45,517 nt of DNA, taken from the NCBI GenBank assembly GCA_020200135.1, contig JAIVJI010000071.1, positions 1 through 45,517 on the forward strand, read 5' to 3'. Each line of letters starts with the position of its first letter. The first letter of the stretch is position 1. Positions 29,785-39,698 of this stretch are shown here, in pieces. Under the pieces are notes generated by a model. The model saw nothing but the letters and a program-made list of their open reading frames with translations. It made no database searches and was not told the origin of the DNA. The translations under genes were made by a program, and so were the position numbers. The DNA is from Acidobacteriota bacterium. GTDB taxonomy: Bacteria; Acidobacteriota; Blastocatellia; Pyrinomonadales; Pyrinomonadaceae.

Positions 29785-30415
29785 GTGGGACTCCTTATTC
29801 CGGTTGGGTCGGGAAGTACGCGGCCGTTGATGCCGGAAAGTATAACCGCTGCGGCTGCTCCGTCAAGATGTTATTAAAACGTCAGAGCCCGGCTGGGGCG
29901 GCGACCCGGCGCTGCGCGCTTCCGCGGGCGGAGACGGCGGGCTTTGGGGGCGGGGGGCGTGCCCCCGCCCCCGAAAAATCATCGACCCGTCCAAATTTTC
30001 GTATGCCGACTTCGCCGGCCGCCGGGGATTTCCGGCCAAGACCCGCGTTTTCAAACGCGCGCCGGCCGGGGTATGAAAGTTGCACCCTGCGTAAGGCTTT
30101 CGACACGAAGGGCACGTCCTCGTCCCCGAATCTAAATAATTCAGTCCGGCTCTTTCCACGTCGCCACGGTCTACAAAGGGTGTGGCGGACGGCATAATGC
30201 GGAATTATCCAGTTGATAAAAACTTTTAGTTTCTCTTCCAGATATGAAACTGACTAGAATTACGACCCTAGTCAACAGGGTTGACCCGTTTCTTGCGTGC
30301 CGCACCTGCTAGTCTACGCACAACCTACGAGTCCAGAGACGCGCGGCGGCAGACCGCATGCTCGCAGCCTTTTGGGTACTTCAAATCTTCAGTCGCTAAC
30401 TCTCGGAGGGAAACT
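29785..30415. other. Divergent intergenic region between two receptors
   Basis: About 630 bases without a credible gene. It holds the minus-strand promoter at 29839-29866. A G/C hairpin (GGGGGCGGGGGG with CCCCCGCCCCC, about 29945-29973) is followed by GAAAAATC. An A/T-richer stretch (30190-30265) probably carries the plus-strand promoter (TTGATA at 30213, TAGAAT at 30255, but not at ideal spacing). Small open frames here lack binding sites and family likeness. Confidence 0.5.
29839..29866 (-). promoter_or_regulatory. Sigma-70-type promoter of receptor 1
   Basis: On the minus strand TTGACG (29866-29861) and TATACT (29844-29839) are separated by 16 nt. The predicted start is near 29832, giving a leader of about 48 nt to the ATG at 29784. 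Confidence 0.7.
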
Positions 30416-33400
30416 ATGAAAGCTCTTCGCGGAATGCTGCTCTGCCTGATCCTGTCGGCTGCCGCCGTCGCCCAGACTTCCACGGGGCGCATGGAAGGTA
30501 CCGTGCAGGACCCGACCGGCGCCGTCGTCCCCAACGCCTCTGTCGTCGTCACGAACGAAGAGACCGGCGTCAGTTTTAACACCCAGGCGAGCGACGCCGG
30601 CAAGTACTCCTTCGAGGCGCTGCCGCCCGGCCGCTACACCGTCGCCGTCGAGGCGGCCGGCTTTAAGAAGCTGGTCTCGACGCAGAACGTCTTGACGGCC
30701 AACGACACGGTCACGATCAACGCCGCGCTCGAGGCCGGCAACATCGCCGAGACCGTGCAGGTCACAGGCAGCTACGAGCGCGTGCAGACGAGCCAGTCGG
30801 GCAATATCGGCACGGTCGTCACCGAGCAGTCGCTAAACAACCTGCCCATCGCCGGCCGCAACCCGCTCAACCTGATCACGTACCAGCCGGGCGTCATCCA
30901 GGACGTGGGCGGGGGGCGACTCACCGGGGGCGGCACGCACGTCTTCGGCGCGCGCGACCGCGCCATCAACATCACTCTCGACGGCATCGACGCCAACGAG
31001 ACATCGGCCGGGAACGCCACCTTCACGCCGATCCGCACCAACCCCGACTCGTTGCAGGAGTACCGCGTCATCACCTCGAACCCCTCGGCCGAATTCGGGC
31101 GCAACAGCGGCGCGCAGGTGGCGCTCGTCACCAAGACGGGCACGAATGAGTTCCACGGCAACCTCTTCTGGTACCACCGCAACCGCGCCCTGAACGCCAA
31201 CGAGTGGGAGTTGAACCGCCAGGGTGTCCCCCGCCGCTTCCTCCTGCGCAACCAGTTCGGCGGCTCGCTGGGCGGCCCCATCGTCAAGAACAAAACCTTC
31301 TTCTTCTTCAACACGCAGGTCCAGAGGCAGATTCAGACGCTGGAGCAGACCAACACCGTGCTCACGGCCGCGGCGCGTCAGGGAATCTTCCGCTACGTCG
31401 TCGGCGGCCGGAATTTCCCCGCCGGCGTGTCGGGCGCGTCGGTCGACGCTAACGGCAACCCGCTCCTCCCGGCCTGCGGCGGGGCCGTCACGACGAACTG
31501 CATCGCCACCTACGGCGTCGCCGCCAACGACCCGCGCGCCCTGGGGCTCGACCCCACCGTGCAGTCGATCATCGGACTCACGCCGGCGCCGAACCGCTTC
31601 GACGTCGGCGACGGGCTGAACACGGCCGGGTTCACTTCGCTCGCCCGCCGCACCGACCCGCAGCGAGACTTCAACGCCCGCGTCGACCACACCCTGAGTC
31701 AGAGCCACAGCCTCTTCGGCCGCTACAGCTGGGGCCAGCAGGACACGGTCGGCGACACGACCAACTCGGGCGCGGCGCGTTTCCCCGGACTGCCGCCCAT
31801 CGTCGCCACCTTCCGCACGCCGAAGAACCTCGCCGTCGGGCTGCGCTCGACCCTGAGCAGCAGGACGACGAACGAGTTGATCTTCGGCGGCAACCGCTTC
31901 GTCTTCGACTTCGTCATCCCGTCGAACCTCGACGAGCGGGCGACCCCGGTCGATGTCGCCACGTTCACGGACCCGCTCTCGAACTCCTTCGGCAACAAGC
32001 GGACGATTAACACCTTCCAGGTGCTCGACAACATCGCGCACGTGCGGGGCGAGCACACCTTCCGCACCGGCTTCAACTTCCGGCTCCAGGAGCACTACGA
32101 CGTTCGCGGCTCGGTCGCGGGCCTGGACGTGAACCCCCTCTACGCCCTCGGCGGGACCATCGACGCGGCGGCCTTCGGCGCGCGCGCCTGCACCGCGACG
32201 ATAACGACCCGCTGCCTGCCCGGCATCAACACGGCGAACGACCTGCCGCGTCTCAACAGCTTCATCAACGACATGCTCGGCAAGGTGAACAGCGTCGCGG
32301 TCGGGCTGGTGGACACCGGCGGGCAGTACGGCCCGCCAGGCACCGCCTTCAGCATCGACGCCTGGTACCCCGAGTTCGACCTCTACTTCCAGGACGACTG
32401 GAAGCTGCGCTCCAACCTGACGCTCAATCTCGGCCTGCGCTACGAGCCGAAGCCGGCGCCATACACGCGCGGCGCGACCAAGATTTTCGTCCCCAACAAG
32501 CCGTTCACCCTGGGCGCGCCGCCCGCCAACGACATCACCTTCGTCGAGGGCGACCTCTACAAGAGCGACTGGAACAACCTGGGCCCGGCCGTCGGGGTGG
32601 CCTGGGACCCCTTCGGCGACGGGCGCACGGCCGTGCGCGGTAACTTCCGCATCGCCTTCGACCGCGTCTCGACCTTCCTCCCCTCGTCGGCCGTCTACCC
32701 GGCCGTGCCCGGCATCACGCTGGCCGCCGGCGACGCGACCCTCGGGCAGCGCGACTTCCGGGTGCGCGAAATCACCCCGTCGCTCCTGCTGCCGCCCGCC
32801 GGCGCCACGCCCACGAGCCTGGCCCGTCCCGCCGCGCCCAACACGTCGCTCGCGCAGGAGCTATTCGACCCCGAGTTCGCGACCCCGATCACACACATGT
32901 GGTCGCTCGGCGTGCAGCGCGAGATCGGCTGGAAGATGGTGGCCGAGGCGCAGTACATCGGGCGCGCCGGCCGCAACCTGATCGGCGGCTACGAGCGCAA
33001 CCAGGTGAGGATTCGGGAGAACGGCTTCCTGGAGGCTTTCAAGGTCGCGGCCGCCGGGGGCGAGAGCGAGCTGCTCGACCGGCTGACGAGGCCCGACCCG
33101 CGCCGCGGCGCGACCGAGACGAGCACGACCTTCCTCCGCCGACTCTTCAACACGCCGCTGACGCGCGGCGAGGTGGCGAGCCTGGCGGCGACGCTCAACA
33201 ACACCGTCGTCTGCGTGGGCGGCACGGGCACGGCCTGCGCGGGCGGCGTGCGCCGCAGCCTGCCGGACGCCGCCGGCCTCGGCGCCTTCTTCTTCAACGA
33301 CTACCCGCAGTTCCTCGCCGGCCTCCAGGTCATCGACAGCAACTCGTTCTCGAACTACCACGGCGGCGTCTTTTCGCTCTCGCGCCGTTACGAGCGGGGG

Positions 33401-34129
33401 ATGGAGTTCAACGTCGCCTACACCTGGTCGAAGTCCATGGACGACAAGTCCTACGACCCGACCTTCACCCGCATCAGCGGCGGGACGGGGCAGTCGGCGC
33501 AGAGCACGCCCTTCGACGCCACCGACCGCCGCCTCAACTACGGCCGGTCGGACTTCGACCGCACGCACGTCCTCCAGGGCACGGGCCTGTTCGATCTGCC
33601 CTTCGGGCCGGGCAGGCGTTGGGGCTCGGACGCGAACGGTTTAGTCTCGCGGCTGATCGGCGGCTGGACGGTCACGTCGAACTTCCTCTGGCAGAGCGGC
33701 CAGCCCTTCAGCGTCGTGTCGGGCACGAACACCTTAAGCAACCGCGCCAGCTCGCGCGCCAACTTCTCGGGCACGAACTTCACGCCGCGCTACCGCAACG
33801 ATCCTGTGACGGGCGTGCCGTTCCTTTTCACGCCCGAGGAGCGCGCTCAGTTCAGCCTGCCGGGCCCGGGCGAGCTCGGCAACACCGGCCGCAACCAGTT
33901 CCGCCTCCCGCCGCACTTCGTGATGGACGCCTCCGTCATCAAGCGCGTGCGCATCACCGAGACCAAGAACTTCGAGTTCCGCACGCAGATCTTCAACCTG
34001 CTGAACAACGTCTACCTCGGGTTCCCGTCCTCGGGCGTCAACGTCCTCAGCGGCTCGACCTTCTCGCGCGACCTGACGTCGGACTCCTCGGCGCGCGTCA
34101 TCGAGATGGCCGTGAGGTTTAACTTCTAA
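30416..34129 (+). CDS. TonB-dependent receptor, Oar-like, with carboxypeptidase-regulatory-like domain (2)
   Basis: About 1237 residues. The signal peptide MKALRGMLLCLILSAAAVAQ is followed by a regulatory-like beta domain (STGRMEGTVQDPTGAVVPNA, YSFEALPPGRYTVAVEAAGF). A plug region has NNLPIAGRNPLNLITYQPGV and ITLDGIDANETSAG, and the large barrel ends IEMAVRFNF with terminal Phe. It resembles receptor 1 in order and motifs but is clearly diverged, so it is an older paralogue. I place the start at ATG 30416, with CGGAGGGAAACT before it and a normal signal peptide; the frame extends 45 codons further upstream without support. A 19-bp perfect hairpin ends the transcript. The next gene is a secreted D-amino-acid deacylase. 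Confidence 0.92.
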   Translation: MKALRGMLLCLILSAAAVAQTSTGRMEGTVQDPTGAVVPNASVVVTNEETGVSFNTQASDAGKYSFEALPPGRYTVAVEAAGFKKLVSTQNVLTANDTVTINAALEAGNIAETVQVTGSYERVQTSQSGNIGTVVTEQSLNNLPIAGRNPLNLITYQPGVIQDVGGGRLTGGGTHVFGARDRAINITLDGIDANETSAGNATFTPIRTNPDSLQEYRVITSNPSAEFGRNSGAQVALVTKTGTNEFHGNLFWYHRNRALNANEWELNRQGVPRRFLLRNQFGGSLGGPIVKNKTFFFFNTQVQRQIQTLEQTNTVLTAAARQGIFRYVVGGRNFPAGVSGASVDANGNPLLPACGGAVTTNCIATYGVAANDPRALGLDPTVQSIIGLTPAPNRFDVGDGLNTAGFTSLARRTDPQRDFNARVDHTLSQSHSLFGRYSWGQQDTVGDTTNSGAARFPGLPPIVATFRTPKNLAVGLRSTLSSRTTNELIFGGNRFVFDFVIPSNLDERATPVDVATFTDPLSNSFGNKRTINTFQVLDNIAHVRGEHTFRTGFNFRLQEHYDVRGSVAGLDVNPLYALGGTIDAAAFGARACTATITTRCLPGINTANDLPRLNSFINDMLGKVNSVAVGLVDTGGQYGPPGTAFSIDAWYPEFDLYFQDDWKLRSNLTLNLGLRYEPKPAPYTRGATKIFVPNKPFTLGAPPANDITFVEGDLYKSDWNNLGPAVGVAWDPFGDGRTAVRGNFRIAFDRVSTFLPSSAVYPAVPGITLAAGDATLGQRDFRVREITPSLLLPPAGATPTSLARPAAPNTSLAQELFDPEFATPITHMWSLGVQREIGWKMVAEAQYIGRAGRNLIGGYERNQVRIRENGFLEAFKVAAAGGESELLDRLTRPDPRRGATETSTTFLRRLFNTPLTRGEVASLAATLNNTVVCVGGTGTACAGGVRRSLPDAAGLGAFFFNDYPQFLAGLQVIDSNSFSNYHGGVFSLSRRYERGMEFNVAYTWSKSMDDKSYDPTFTRISGGTGQSAQSTPFDATDRRLNYGRSDFDRTHVLQGTGLFDLPFGPGRRWGSDANGLVSRLIGGWTVTSNFLWQSGQPFSVVSGTNTLSNRASSRANFSGTNFTPRYRNDPVTGVPFLFTPEERAQFSLPGPGELGNTGRNQFRLPPHFVMDASVIKRVRITETKNFEFRTQIFNLLNNVYLGFPSSGVNVLSGSTFSRDLTSDSSARVIEMAVRFNF

Positions 34130-34131
34130 AC

Positions 34132-34180
34132 CGCGGGGGGGCGTCGCCGCTCTTGCGAAGGGCGGCGACGCCCCCCCGCG
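34132..34180 (+). terminator. 19-bp perfect hairpin after receptor 2
   Basis: The arms 34132-34150 (CGCGGGGGGGCGTCGCCGC) and 34162-34180 are exact reverse complements with an 11-nt loop. There is no T-run afterwards, so it may slow or stop transcription, or protect the receptor mRNA end before the deacylase gene that starts at 34193. Confidence 0.7.
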
Positions 34181-34192
34181 CGAAAGTGTCCT

Positions 34193-35836
34193 ATGAAGAG
34201 ATTTTCGGCCCACGCCGCGGCACTGGCCGCCTCCGCACTCGCGGCCGCACTCGCGGCCGCGTCCGGCGCCTTGCCGCCGGCCGGCGCGCGCACGCAGCAG
34301 GCGGGGCCGGCCTACGACCTCGTCATCCGCGACGCGCGCGTGGTGGACGGCTCGGGCAACCCGTGGTTCCGCGCCGACGTGGCCATCAGCGGCGGGCGCA
34401 TCGCGCGCGTCGGGCGCGTCGCGGCGTCGGAGGCGAGGCGTGTGATAGACGCGCGCGGGCAGGTGCTCGCGCCCGGCTTCATCGACGTGCACGCGCACGC
34501 CGAGGACATCTACGAGCAGCCCGACGCCGAGAACTTCGTCCGCATGGGCGTGACGACGCTCGTGACGGGCAACTGCGGCGGCTCGGCCGTGGACGTCGGC
34601 CGGTTCCTCGGGCGCGCCAAAGAGACGCCGCTCGCCGTCAACCTCGCCACGCTCGTCGGGCACAACTCCGTGCGCCGCGAGGTGTTCGGGCTGGCGAACC
34701 GCGCGCCGAGCGCGGAAGAGCTGGAGCGGATGAAGGGGCTGGTCGAGCAGGCGATGAAGGACGGCGCCGTGGGTCTCTCGACCGGGCTCATCTACGTCCC
34801 CGGCACCTACGCGAAGACCGACGAGGTGCTCGAACTCGCGCGGGTGGCGGCGCGCCACGGCGGCGTCTACGCGACGCACATGCGCAACGAGGGGCTGAAG
34901 GTCGCCGACGCCATCCGCGAGAGCATCGAGATAGGCGAGCGCGCGGGCCTCCCCGTCCAGATATCGCACTTCAAGGTCAGCGCCAAAAAGCTCTGGGGTC
35001 AGAGCGAGATGACGCTCGGGCTCGTGCGCGAGGCGCGGCGGCGCGGGCTCGCCGTGACCGTAGACCAGTACGCCTACACGGCCAGCTCCACCTCGCTCGA
35101 CTCGCGTCTGCCCGACTGGGTGCTCGAAGGCGGGCGCGAGGAGGGCAAGAAGCGTCTGGCCGACCCCGAGCAGCGCCGCCGCGCCGCGCGCGAGATGAAA
35201 GAGGGGCTGAAGCGCGGCGGGAACAAAGACTTCTCCTACGCGGTGGTGGCGAGCCACCGCGCGAAGCCCGAGTACAACGGCAAGTCCATCGCGGAGATAA
35301 CGCGCGCGGCGCGCGGCAAGAAGGACGTGGACAGTCAGGTCGAGCAGATCCTTGAGATGTACGAGGCCGGCGGCGCACAGATGGTCTACCACTCGATGGG
35401 CGAGGAGGACGTGCGCCGCATCATGCGCGAGCCCTTCACGATGGTCGCCTCCGACTCGGGCGTCCGCCGCTTCGGCGAGGGCGTGCCGCACCCGCGCGGC
35501 TACGGCAACAACGCGCGCGTGCTCGGGATGTACGTCCGCGACCTCAAGCTCGTCACGCTCGAAGACGCGGTGCGCAAGATGACATCCCTGCCGGCGCAGA
35601 CCTTTAGCTTGCGCGACCGCGGGCTGGTGCGCGAGGGGATGGCCGCCGACCTCGTCATCTTCGACGAGGCTTTGGTCTCCGACCCTTCGACCTTCGAGAA
35701 GCCGCACCAGTACGCCGCCGGGTTCTCTTACGTGCTCGTCAACGGCGAGCCGGTGGTCGAAGCCGGGCGCGCGACGGGCGCGCGCGCCGGGAGGGCGCTG
35801 CGCCACGCGGCCGAGCCGGCCGCCGCCGGTCGTTGA
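34193..35836 (+). CDS. N-acyl-D-amino-acid deacylase (D-aminoacylase, amidohydrolase superfamily), exported
   Basis: 547 residues. An Ala-rich signal peptide spans about 1-36, so the enzyme is probably periplasmic. The amidohydrolase fold starts at YDLVIRDARVVDGSGNPWFR. Metal ligands are in APGFIDVHAHAED (His100, His102), VTGNCGG (Cys128, the bridging cysteine typical of D-aminoacylases), YATHMRNEG and QISHFKVSAKK, with catalytic Asp in MVASDSGVRRFGEG and the family motif PHPRGYGNNARVLG. It releases D-amino acids from N-acyl-D-amino acids, as in peptidoglycan or lipopeptide debris. It stands between two TonB-dependent receptors and 3.9 kb before nagA, which suggests use of cell-wall-derived material (inference). 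Confidence 0.9.
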   Translation: MKRFSAHAAALAASALAAALAAASGALPPAGARTQQAGPAYDLVIRDARVVDGSGNPWFRADVAISGGRIARVGRVAASEARRVIDARGQVLAPGFIDVHAHAEDIYEQPDAENFVRMGVTTLVTGNCGGSAVDVGRFLGRAKETPLAVNLATLVGHNSVRREVFGLANRAPSAEELERMKGLVEQAMKDGAVGLSTGLIYVPGTYAKTDEVLELARVAARHGGVYATHMRNEGLKVADAIRESIEIGERAGLPVQISHFKVSAKKLWGQSEMTLGLVREARRRGLAVTVDQYAYTASSTSLDSRLPDWVLEGGREEGKKRLADPEQRRRAAREMKEGLKRGGNKDFSYAVVASHRAKPEYNGKSIAEITRAARGKKDVDSQVEQILEMYEAGGAQMVYHSMGEEDVRRIMREPFTMVASDSGVRRFGEGVPHPRGYGNNARVLGMYVRDLKLVTLEDAVRKMTSLPAQTFSLRDRGLVREGMAADLVIFDEALVSDPSTFEKPHQYAAGFSYVLVNGEPVVEAGRATGARAGRALRHAAEPAAAGR

Positions 35837-36037
35837 GCGCGGGCGCGCCGGCGCCGTAGTCTCAAAGGGGCAGAAGTTTTCGGGGCGGGGTGCTCCCCGG
35901 ACCGCGCCCTCTCCCGCCGCCCGTTCAGCGACCGGCGGACAACCGTGATTCTCCCGAGGCCGGGGCCGCCCCCAGACGCGACCCGAGCCGGATTCGATTC
36001 AATTAAACCCTGTCAGTACAGGAGAGGAACCACCGTC

Positions 36038-39000
36038 ATGAAGAAACATTTGAGGAACGGGTCGCGCGCAGCAATCCTAATCCTCGTCGCCATTTTGTGC
36101 CTCGGCACCACGTCCCGCGCGCAGGTGGCGGAGACCGCCGCGCAGATACAGGGGCAGGTGACTGACGCCGCCGGCGCGGCAGTCGCCGGCGCCACCGTAG
36201 TCGTCCGCAACGACGCGACCGGCGAGGAGCGCCGCGCCCAGACCAACGCGGACGGGCTCTACACCGTCGCCCGGCTCAACCCGGCCGTCTACACGGTGTC
36301 GGTCGAGCAGGCCGGCTTCAAGAAGCACGTCGAGTCGGGCGTCACCCTGAACGCCGCCGACCGCCGGCCCTTGAACGTCGCGCTCGAAACCGGCAACGTC
36401 AGCGAGGTCGTGACCGTGTCGAGCGAGACCAACGTCGTGCAGGACACGCCGACGCAGCAGACGCTCATCTCGGGCACGCAGGTCCTCGAGATACCTCTCG
36501 TCAACCGCGACTTCACGAAGCTGTTGGAGCTCGTGCCCGGCGTCAGCTCCGACCTCTCGGACGAAACCAACTTCGGCCTGACGAACGTCGTCAGCGTCTC
36601 GATCAACGGCATGCGGCGCAACGGCGTCAACTACTTGGTCGACGGCGTCTCGAACACCGACGTCGGCTCGAACATCACGCTGCTCTCGACTCCGACCGTG
36701 GACTCGATCAAGGAGTTCAAGGTCCTCAGCTCGAACTACACGGCCGAGATCGGCCGTTCGGGCGGCGGCACGGTGACGGTCGTCACGCGCGGCGGCGAGA
36801 ACAACTTCCACGGCTCGATCTACGACTTCGCGCGCAACAACCGCTTCAACGCCAACACCTTCTTCAACAACCGGCGGGGCCGCAACGCCGTCACCGGCCT
36901 CCCCAACGCGCCGACGCCGCGCCTGCGCTACCACAACTTCGGTGGCACCTTCAGCGGTCCCGTCATGCTGCCCCGCTTCGGCGAGGGCGGACCGGCCGTG
37001 TGGAGTGGCCGTGACCGGACCTTCTTCTTCTTCTCGCACGAGCAGCGCCGTGTGACGCGCGGCATCACCCAGTCGGTGGCGACCGTCCCGAGCCTGGCCC
37101 AGCGCGCGGGTGACTTCTCGCAGAACCTCGGCGCGCCCCTCTTCCGCACCAGCGCCGCGACGCCCGCGAGTTGCACCACGCCGGGCGTCGGCACCTGCAC
37201 GACGACGCCGCTCCTGGTCCAGGACACCGGGGGCAACGCCATCCAGGCGCGCTCCGGGATGATCTTCAACTCGGCGGGGCTCGCCTACGCCGGCAACGTC
37301 ATCCCGGCGTCCGATTTCGACCCGCGGGCGCTGTCGCTGTTGGCCGCCTACCCGCTGCCGAATACGGGCCTCAACGGCATTACCTTCTCGCCCGTCAACA
37401 TTCTCCGCACCAGGCAGGAGACGCTGCGCATCGACCACAACCTCAACGACAACCACCGGCTCTTCGGCCGCTACACGCAGGACCGCAGCGAGACCCAGGA
37501 GCCGGGCGGCCTCTTCACGGGCATCGTCCTCCCGAACATCGCCACGACTGACACGAGCGTCCCCGGCAAGACCTTCGTCGCGTCGCTGACGAGCGTGCTC
37601 ACGCCCACGCTGGTCAACGAGGTCACCTACAACTACTCGACCAACCACATCAGCTCCGAGGTCGTCGGCCGCAGCCGCCGCTCGGACATCCCCGGCAGCT
37701 CGGCCATCCCCGAGATCTTCGCCGAGAACAACGCCGGCGTCATCCCGACCATCGGCATTACGAACATCTCGACCCTCGGGTCGCTCCAGGGCTTTAACAT
37801 CATCTACAAGAACTACGTCGGCCGCGACGTCGTGACCTGGACGACCGGCAACCACACCTTCAAGTTCGGCGGGGAGGTCTCGTTCGAGTCCAAGAACGAG
37901 AACGGCAACAACATCACGCAGGGTTCGTTCACTACGAGCACCGGCGCGGCCGGGTTCGACGGCTCGCGCACGCGCGGCACCTCCACGACCGGCGTGGCGC
38001 TGAGCCAGACGGGCGTCGGTCTTGCGGACTTTTTGCTCGGGCGCGCCGTTTCATACCAGGAGGACGAGCGCGACGTGACGGTCGACCTACGCTTCGGCCG
38101 GCGCGAGTTCTTCGCGCAGGACACCTGGAAGCTGAGGCCCAACCTGACGCTCGACCTCGGCGTGCGTTACCAGTACTTCCTCCCGGTCGAGGACACGAAC
38201 AATGTGCTGACGTCCTTTGACCCGGCGCTCTACAATCGCGCCCTAGTCCCGACCTGCGCCAACGCCGCCTGCACCTCGTTTCTGCGGAACACGGGCAACG
38301 AGTTGAACGGCATCGCCGTCGCGGGGCGCACCTCCCGCTTCGGCGAGCGCGTCGCCCCGGCCGATAAGAACAACTTCAGCCCACGTGTCGGGGTCGCCTG
38401 GGACCCCTTCAGGAAGGGGACGACGGTCGTCCGCGCGGGCTACGGCCTCTACTACGACCAGCCGCTCGTCGGCATCTTCGAGCAGAACGCCTTCGTCAAC
38501 CCGCCATTTAACAACCGCGCAATCTTCACCGGCACCGCCGTCACGCTGGCGAACCCGGGCGGGGGCGCCCTTGCCAACTTGGCCGCGCGCAGCCTGATCG
38601 CCAACGCCCCCGACTTCACCACGCCGGTCATCCAGCAGTGGTCGCTCGGCGTTCAGCATGAGGTCTTCCGCAACGCCGTGGCCGATCTTTCCTACGTTGG
38701 CACGAAGGGCGACCACCTGATTCGCCAGCGCGACATCAACTTCGTCACGCCGCAGCGGTTCTTCGGCCCGCAGCCGGCGGGCTGCACCTCCGGCACGACG
38801 ACATGCATCAACCTGCTGCGCCCGTTCGTCGGCTACGGCTCGATCAACTACCGCGAGACGAGCGCACGCTCGCGCTATCACGGACTGCTCTCATCGCTGA
38901 GCTACCGCTTCGGCAACGGGCTCAGCCTGACGGCCTCCTACACCTTCAGCAAGAACCTGACCGACTCGACCAACGACCGCGACGCCATCGACAACCCGCA

Positions 39001-39604
39001 GAACCCGTTCAATCTGCGGGAGGAGTACGCCGAGGCGCGGTCCTCGCGGCCACACATCTTCGCCGCCAGCTACGTCTACGAGATCCCGTTCTTCTCGAAG
39101 GACTCGAACGGTCTTAAGCGGACGCTCCTGGGCGGCTGGCAGATCGCCGGCATCACCAACATCGAGTCCGGCCCGCCGATCGCGCGCGTCGTGGCCTCGA
39201 CCACGTCGGGCGGCCTGCGCGGAAACTATCCGAATTTGGTGGGCGACCCGCAGGGCGGCCTTACCGGGACGATCAACACGTCGCCGGGGCTGCTCGTCAA
39301 CGGCCTCCCCTACATCTTCGACCCGAACGCCTTCGCCGACCCGGCGCTTGGCACGTTCGGCAACGCCGGCCGCGCCTTCACGCGAGCGCGCGGCCGCAAC
39401 CAGACGAACCTGACGCTGACGAAGAACATCTACTTCAACACGGAGAGGACCACCCGGCTGCAATTGCGCGCAGAGGCCTTCAACGTCTTCAACCACACGC
39501 AGTTCCTCGGGGTGCAGACGGCGCTCGGCAACTCCAACCTGGGACTGCCTACCTCCACGCGGCTGCCGCGCGAGTTCCAGTTCGGCGCCAAGCTCTCCTT
39601 CTAG
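36038..39604 (+). CDS. TonB-dependent receptor, Oar-like, with carboxypeptidase-regulatory-like domain (3)
   Basis: About 1188 residues. The signal peptide spans about 1-29 (AAILILVAILCLGTTSRAQ). The regulatory-like domain has QIQGQVTDAAGAAVAGATVV and YTVARLNPAVYTVSVEQAGF. The plug region has IPLVNRDFTKLLELVPGV and YLVDGVSNTDVGSN, and the barrel ends FQFGAKLSF. It differs more from receptors 1 and 2 than they do from each other: the plug motif is VNRDFTKLL rather than GRNPLNL, which suggests a different substrate. The start ATG 36038 has CAGGAGAGGAACCACCGTC upstream; the frame extends 31 codons further upstream without support. It is followed by a terminator and nagA. Confidence 0.92.
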   Translation: MKKHLRNGSRAAILILVAILCLGTTSRAQVAETAAQIQGQVTDAAGAAVAGATVVVRNDATGEERRAQTNADGLYTVARLNPAVYTVSVEQAGFKKHVESGVTLNAADRRPLNVALETGNVSEVVTVSSETNVVQDTPTQQTLISGTQVLEIPLVNRDFTKLLELVPGVSSDLSDETNFGLTNVVSVSINGMRRNGVNYLVDGVSNTDVGSNITLLSTPTVDSIKEFKVLSSNYTAEIGRSGGGTVTVVTRGGENNFHGSIYDFARNNRFNANTFFNNRRGRNAVTGLPNAPTPRLRYHNFGGTFSGPVMLPRFGEGGPAVWSGRDRTFFFFSHEQRRVTRGITQSVATVPSLAQRAGDFSQNLGAPLFRTSAATPASCTTPGVGTCTTTPLLVQDTGGNAIQARSGMIFNSAGLAYAGNVIPASDFDPRALSLLAAYPLPNTGLNGITFSPVNILRTRQETLRIDHNLNDNHRLFGRYTQDRSETQEPGGLFTGIVLPNIATTDTSVPGKTFVASLTSVLTPTLVNEVTYNYSTNHISSEVVGRSRRSDIPGSSAIPEIFAENNAGVIPTIGITNISTLGSLQGFNIIYKNYVGRDVVTWTTGNHTFKFGGEVSFESKNENGNNITQGSFTTSTGAAGFDGSRTRGTSTTGVALSQTGVGLADFLLGRAVSYQEDERDVTVDLRFGRREFFAQDTWKLRPNLTLDLGVRYQYFLPVEDTNNVLTSFDPALYNRALVPTCANAACTSFLRNTGNELNGIAVAGRTSRFGERVAPADKNNFSPRVGVAWDPFRKGTTVVRAGYGLYYDQPLVGIFEQNAFVNPPFNNRAIFTGTAVTLANPGGGALANLAARSLIANAPDFTTPVIQQWSLGVQHEVFRNAVADLSYVGTKGDHLIRQRDINFVTPQRFFGPQPAGCTSGTTTCINLLRPFVGYGSINYRETSARSRYHGLLSSLSYRFGNGLSLTASYTFSKNLTDSTNDRDAIDNPQNPFNLREEYAEARSSRPHIFAASYVYEIPFFSKDSNGLKRTLLGGWQIAGITNIESGPPIARVVASTTSGGLRGNYPNLVGDPQGGLTGTINTSPGLLVNGLPYIFDPNAFADPALGTFGNAGRAFTRARGRNQTNLTLTKNIYFNTERTTRLQLRAEAFNVFNHTQFLGVQTALGNSNLGLPTSTRLPREFQFGAKLSF

Positions 39605-39628
39605 CGCCGTGACGTGAGGTCTTCCGAC

Positions 39629-39677
39629 CCGTGTGCCCGCCGCGCCCCTCCGAGGGCCCGGCGGGCACACGGACTTT
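39629..39677 (+). terminator. Terminator of receptor 3
   Basis: A perfect 14-bp stem, CCGTGTGCCCGCCG (39629-39642) with CGGCGGGCACACGG (39659-39672), has a 16-nt loop and is followed by ACTTTT. It lies 25 nt after the receptor stop codon. Confidence 0.75.
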
Positions 39678-39698
39678 TGAGGCGGGTTACAAAACGTG

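Noticed and set aside
29763..30197. 144-codon frame between divergent receptors
   Set aside because: Starts inside the receptor 1 coding end region and crosses its promoter; composition is not protein-like.
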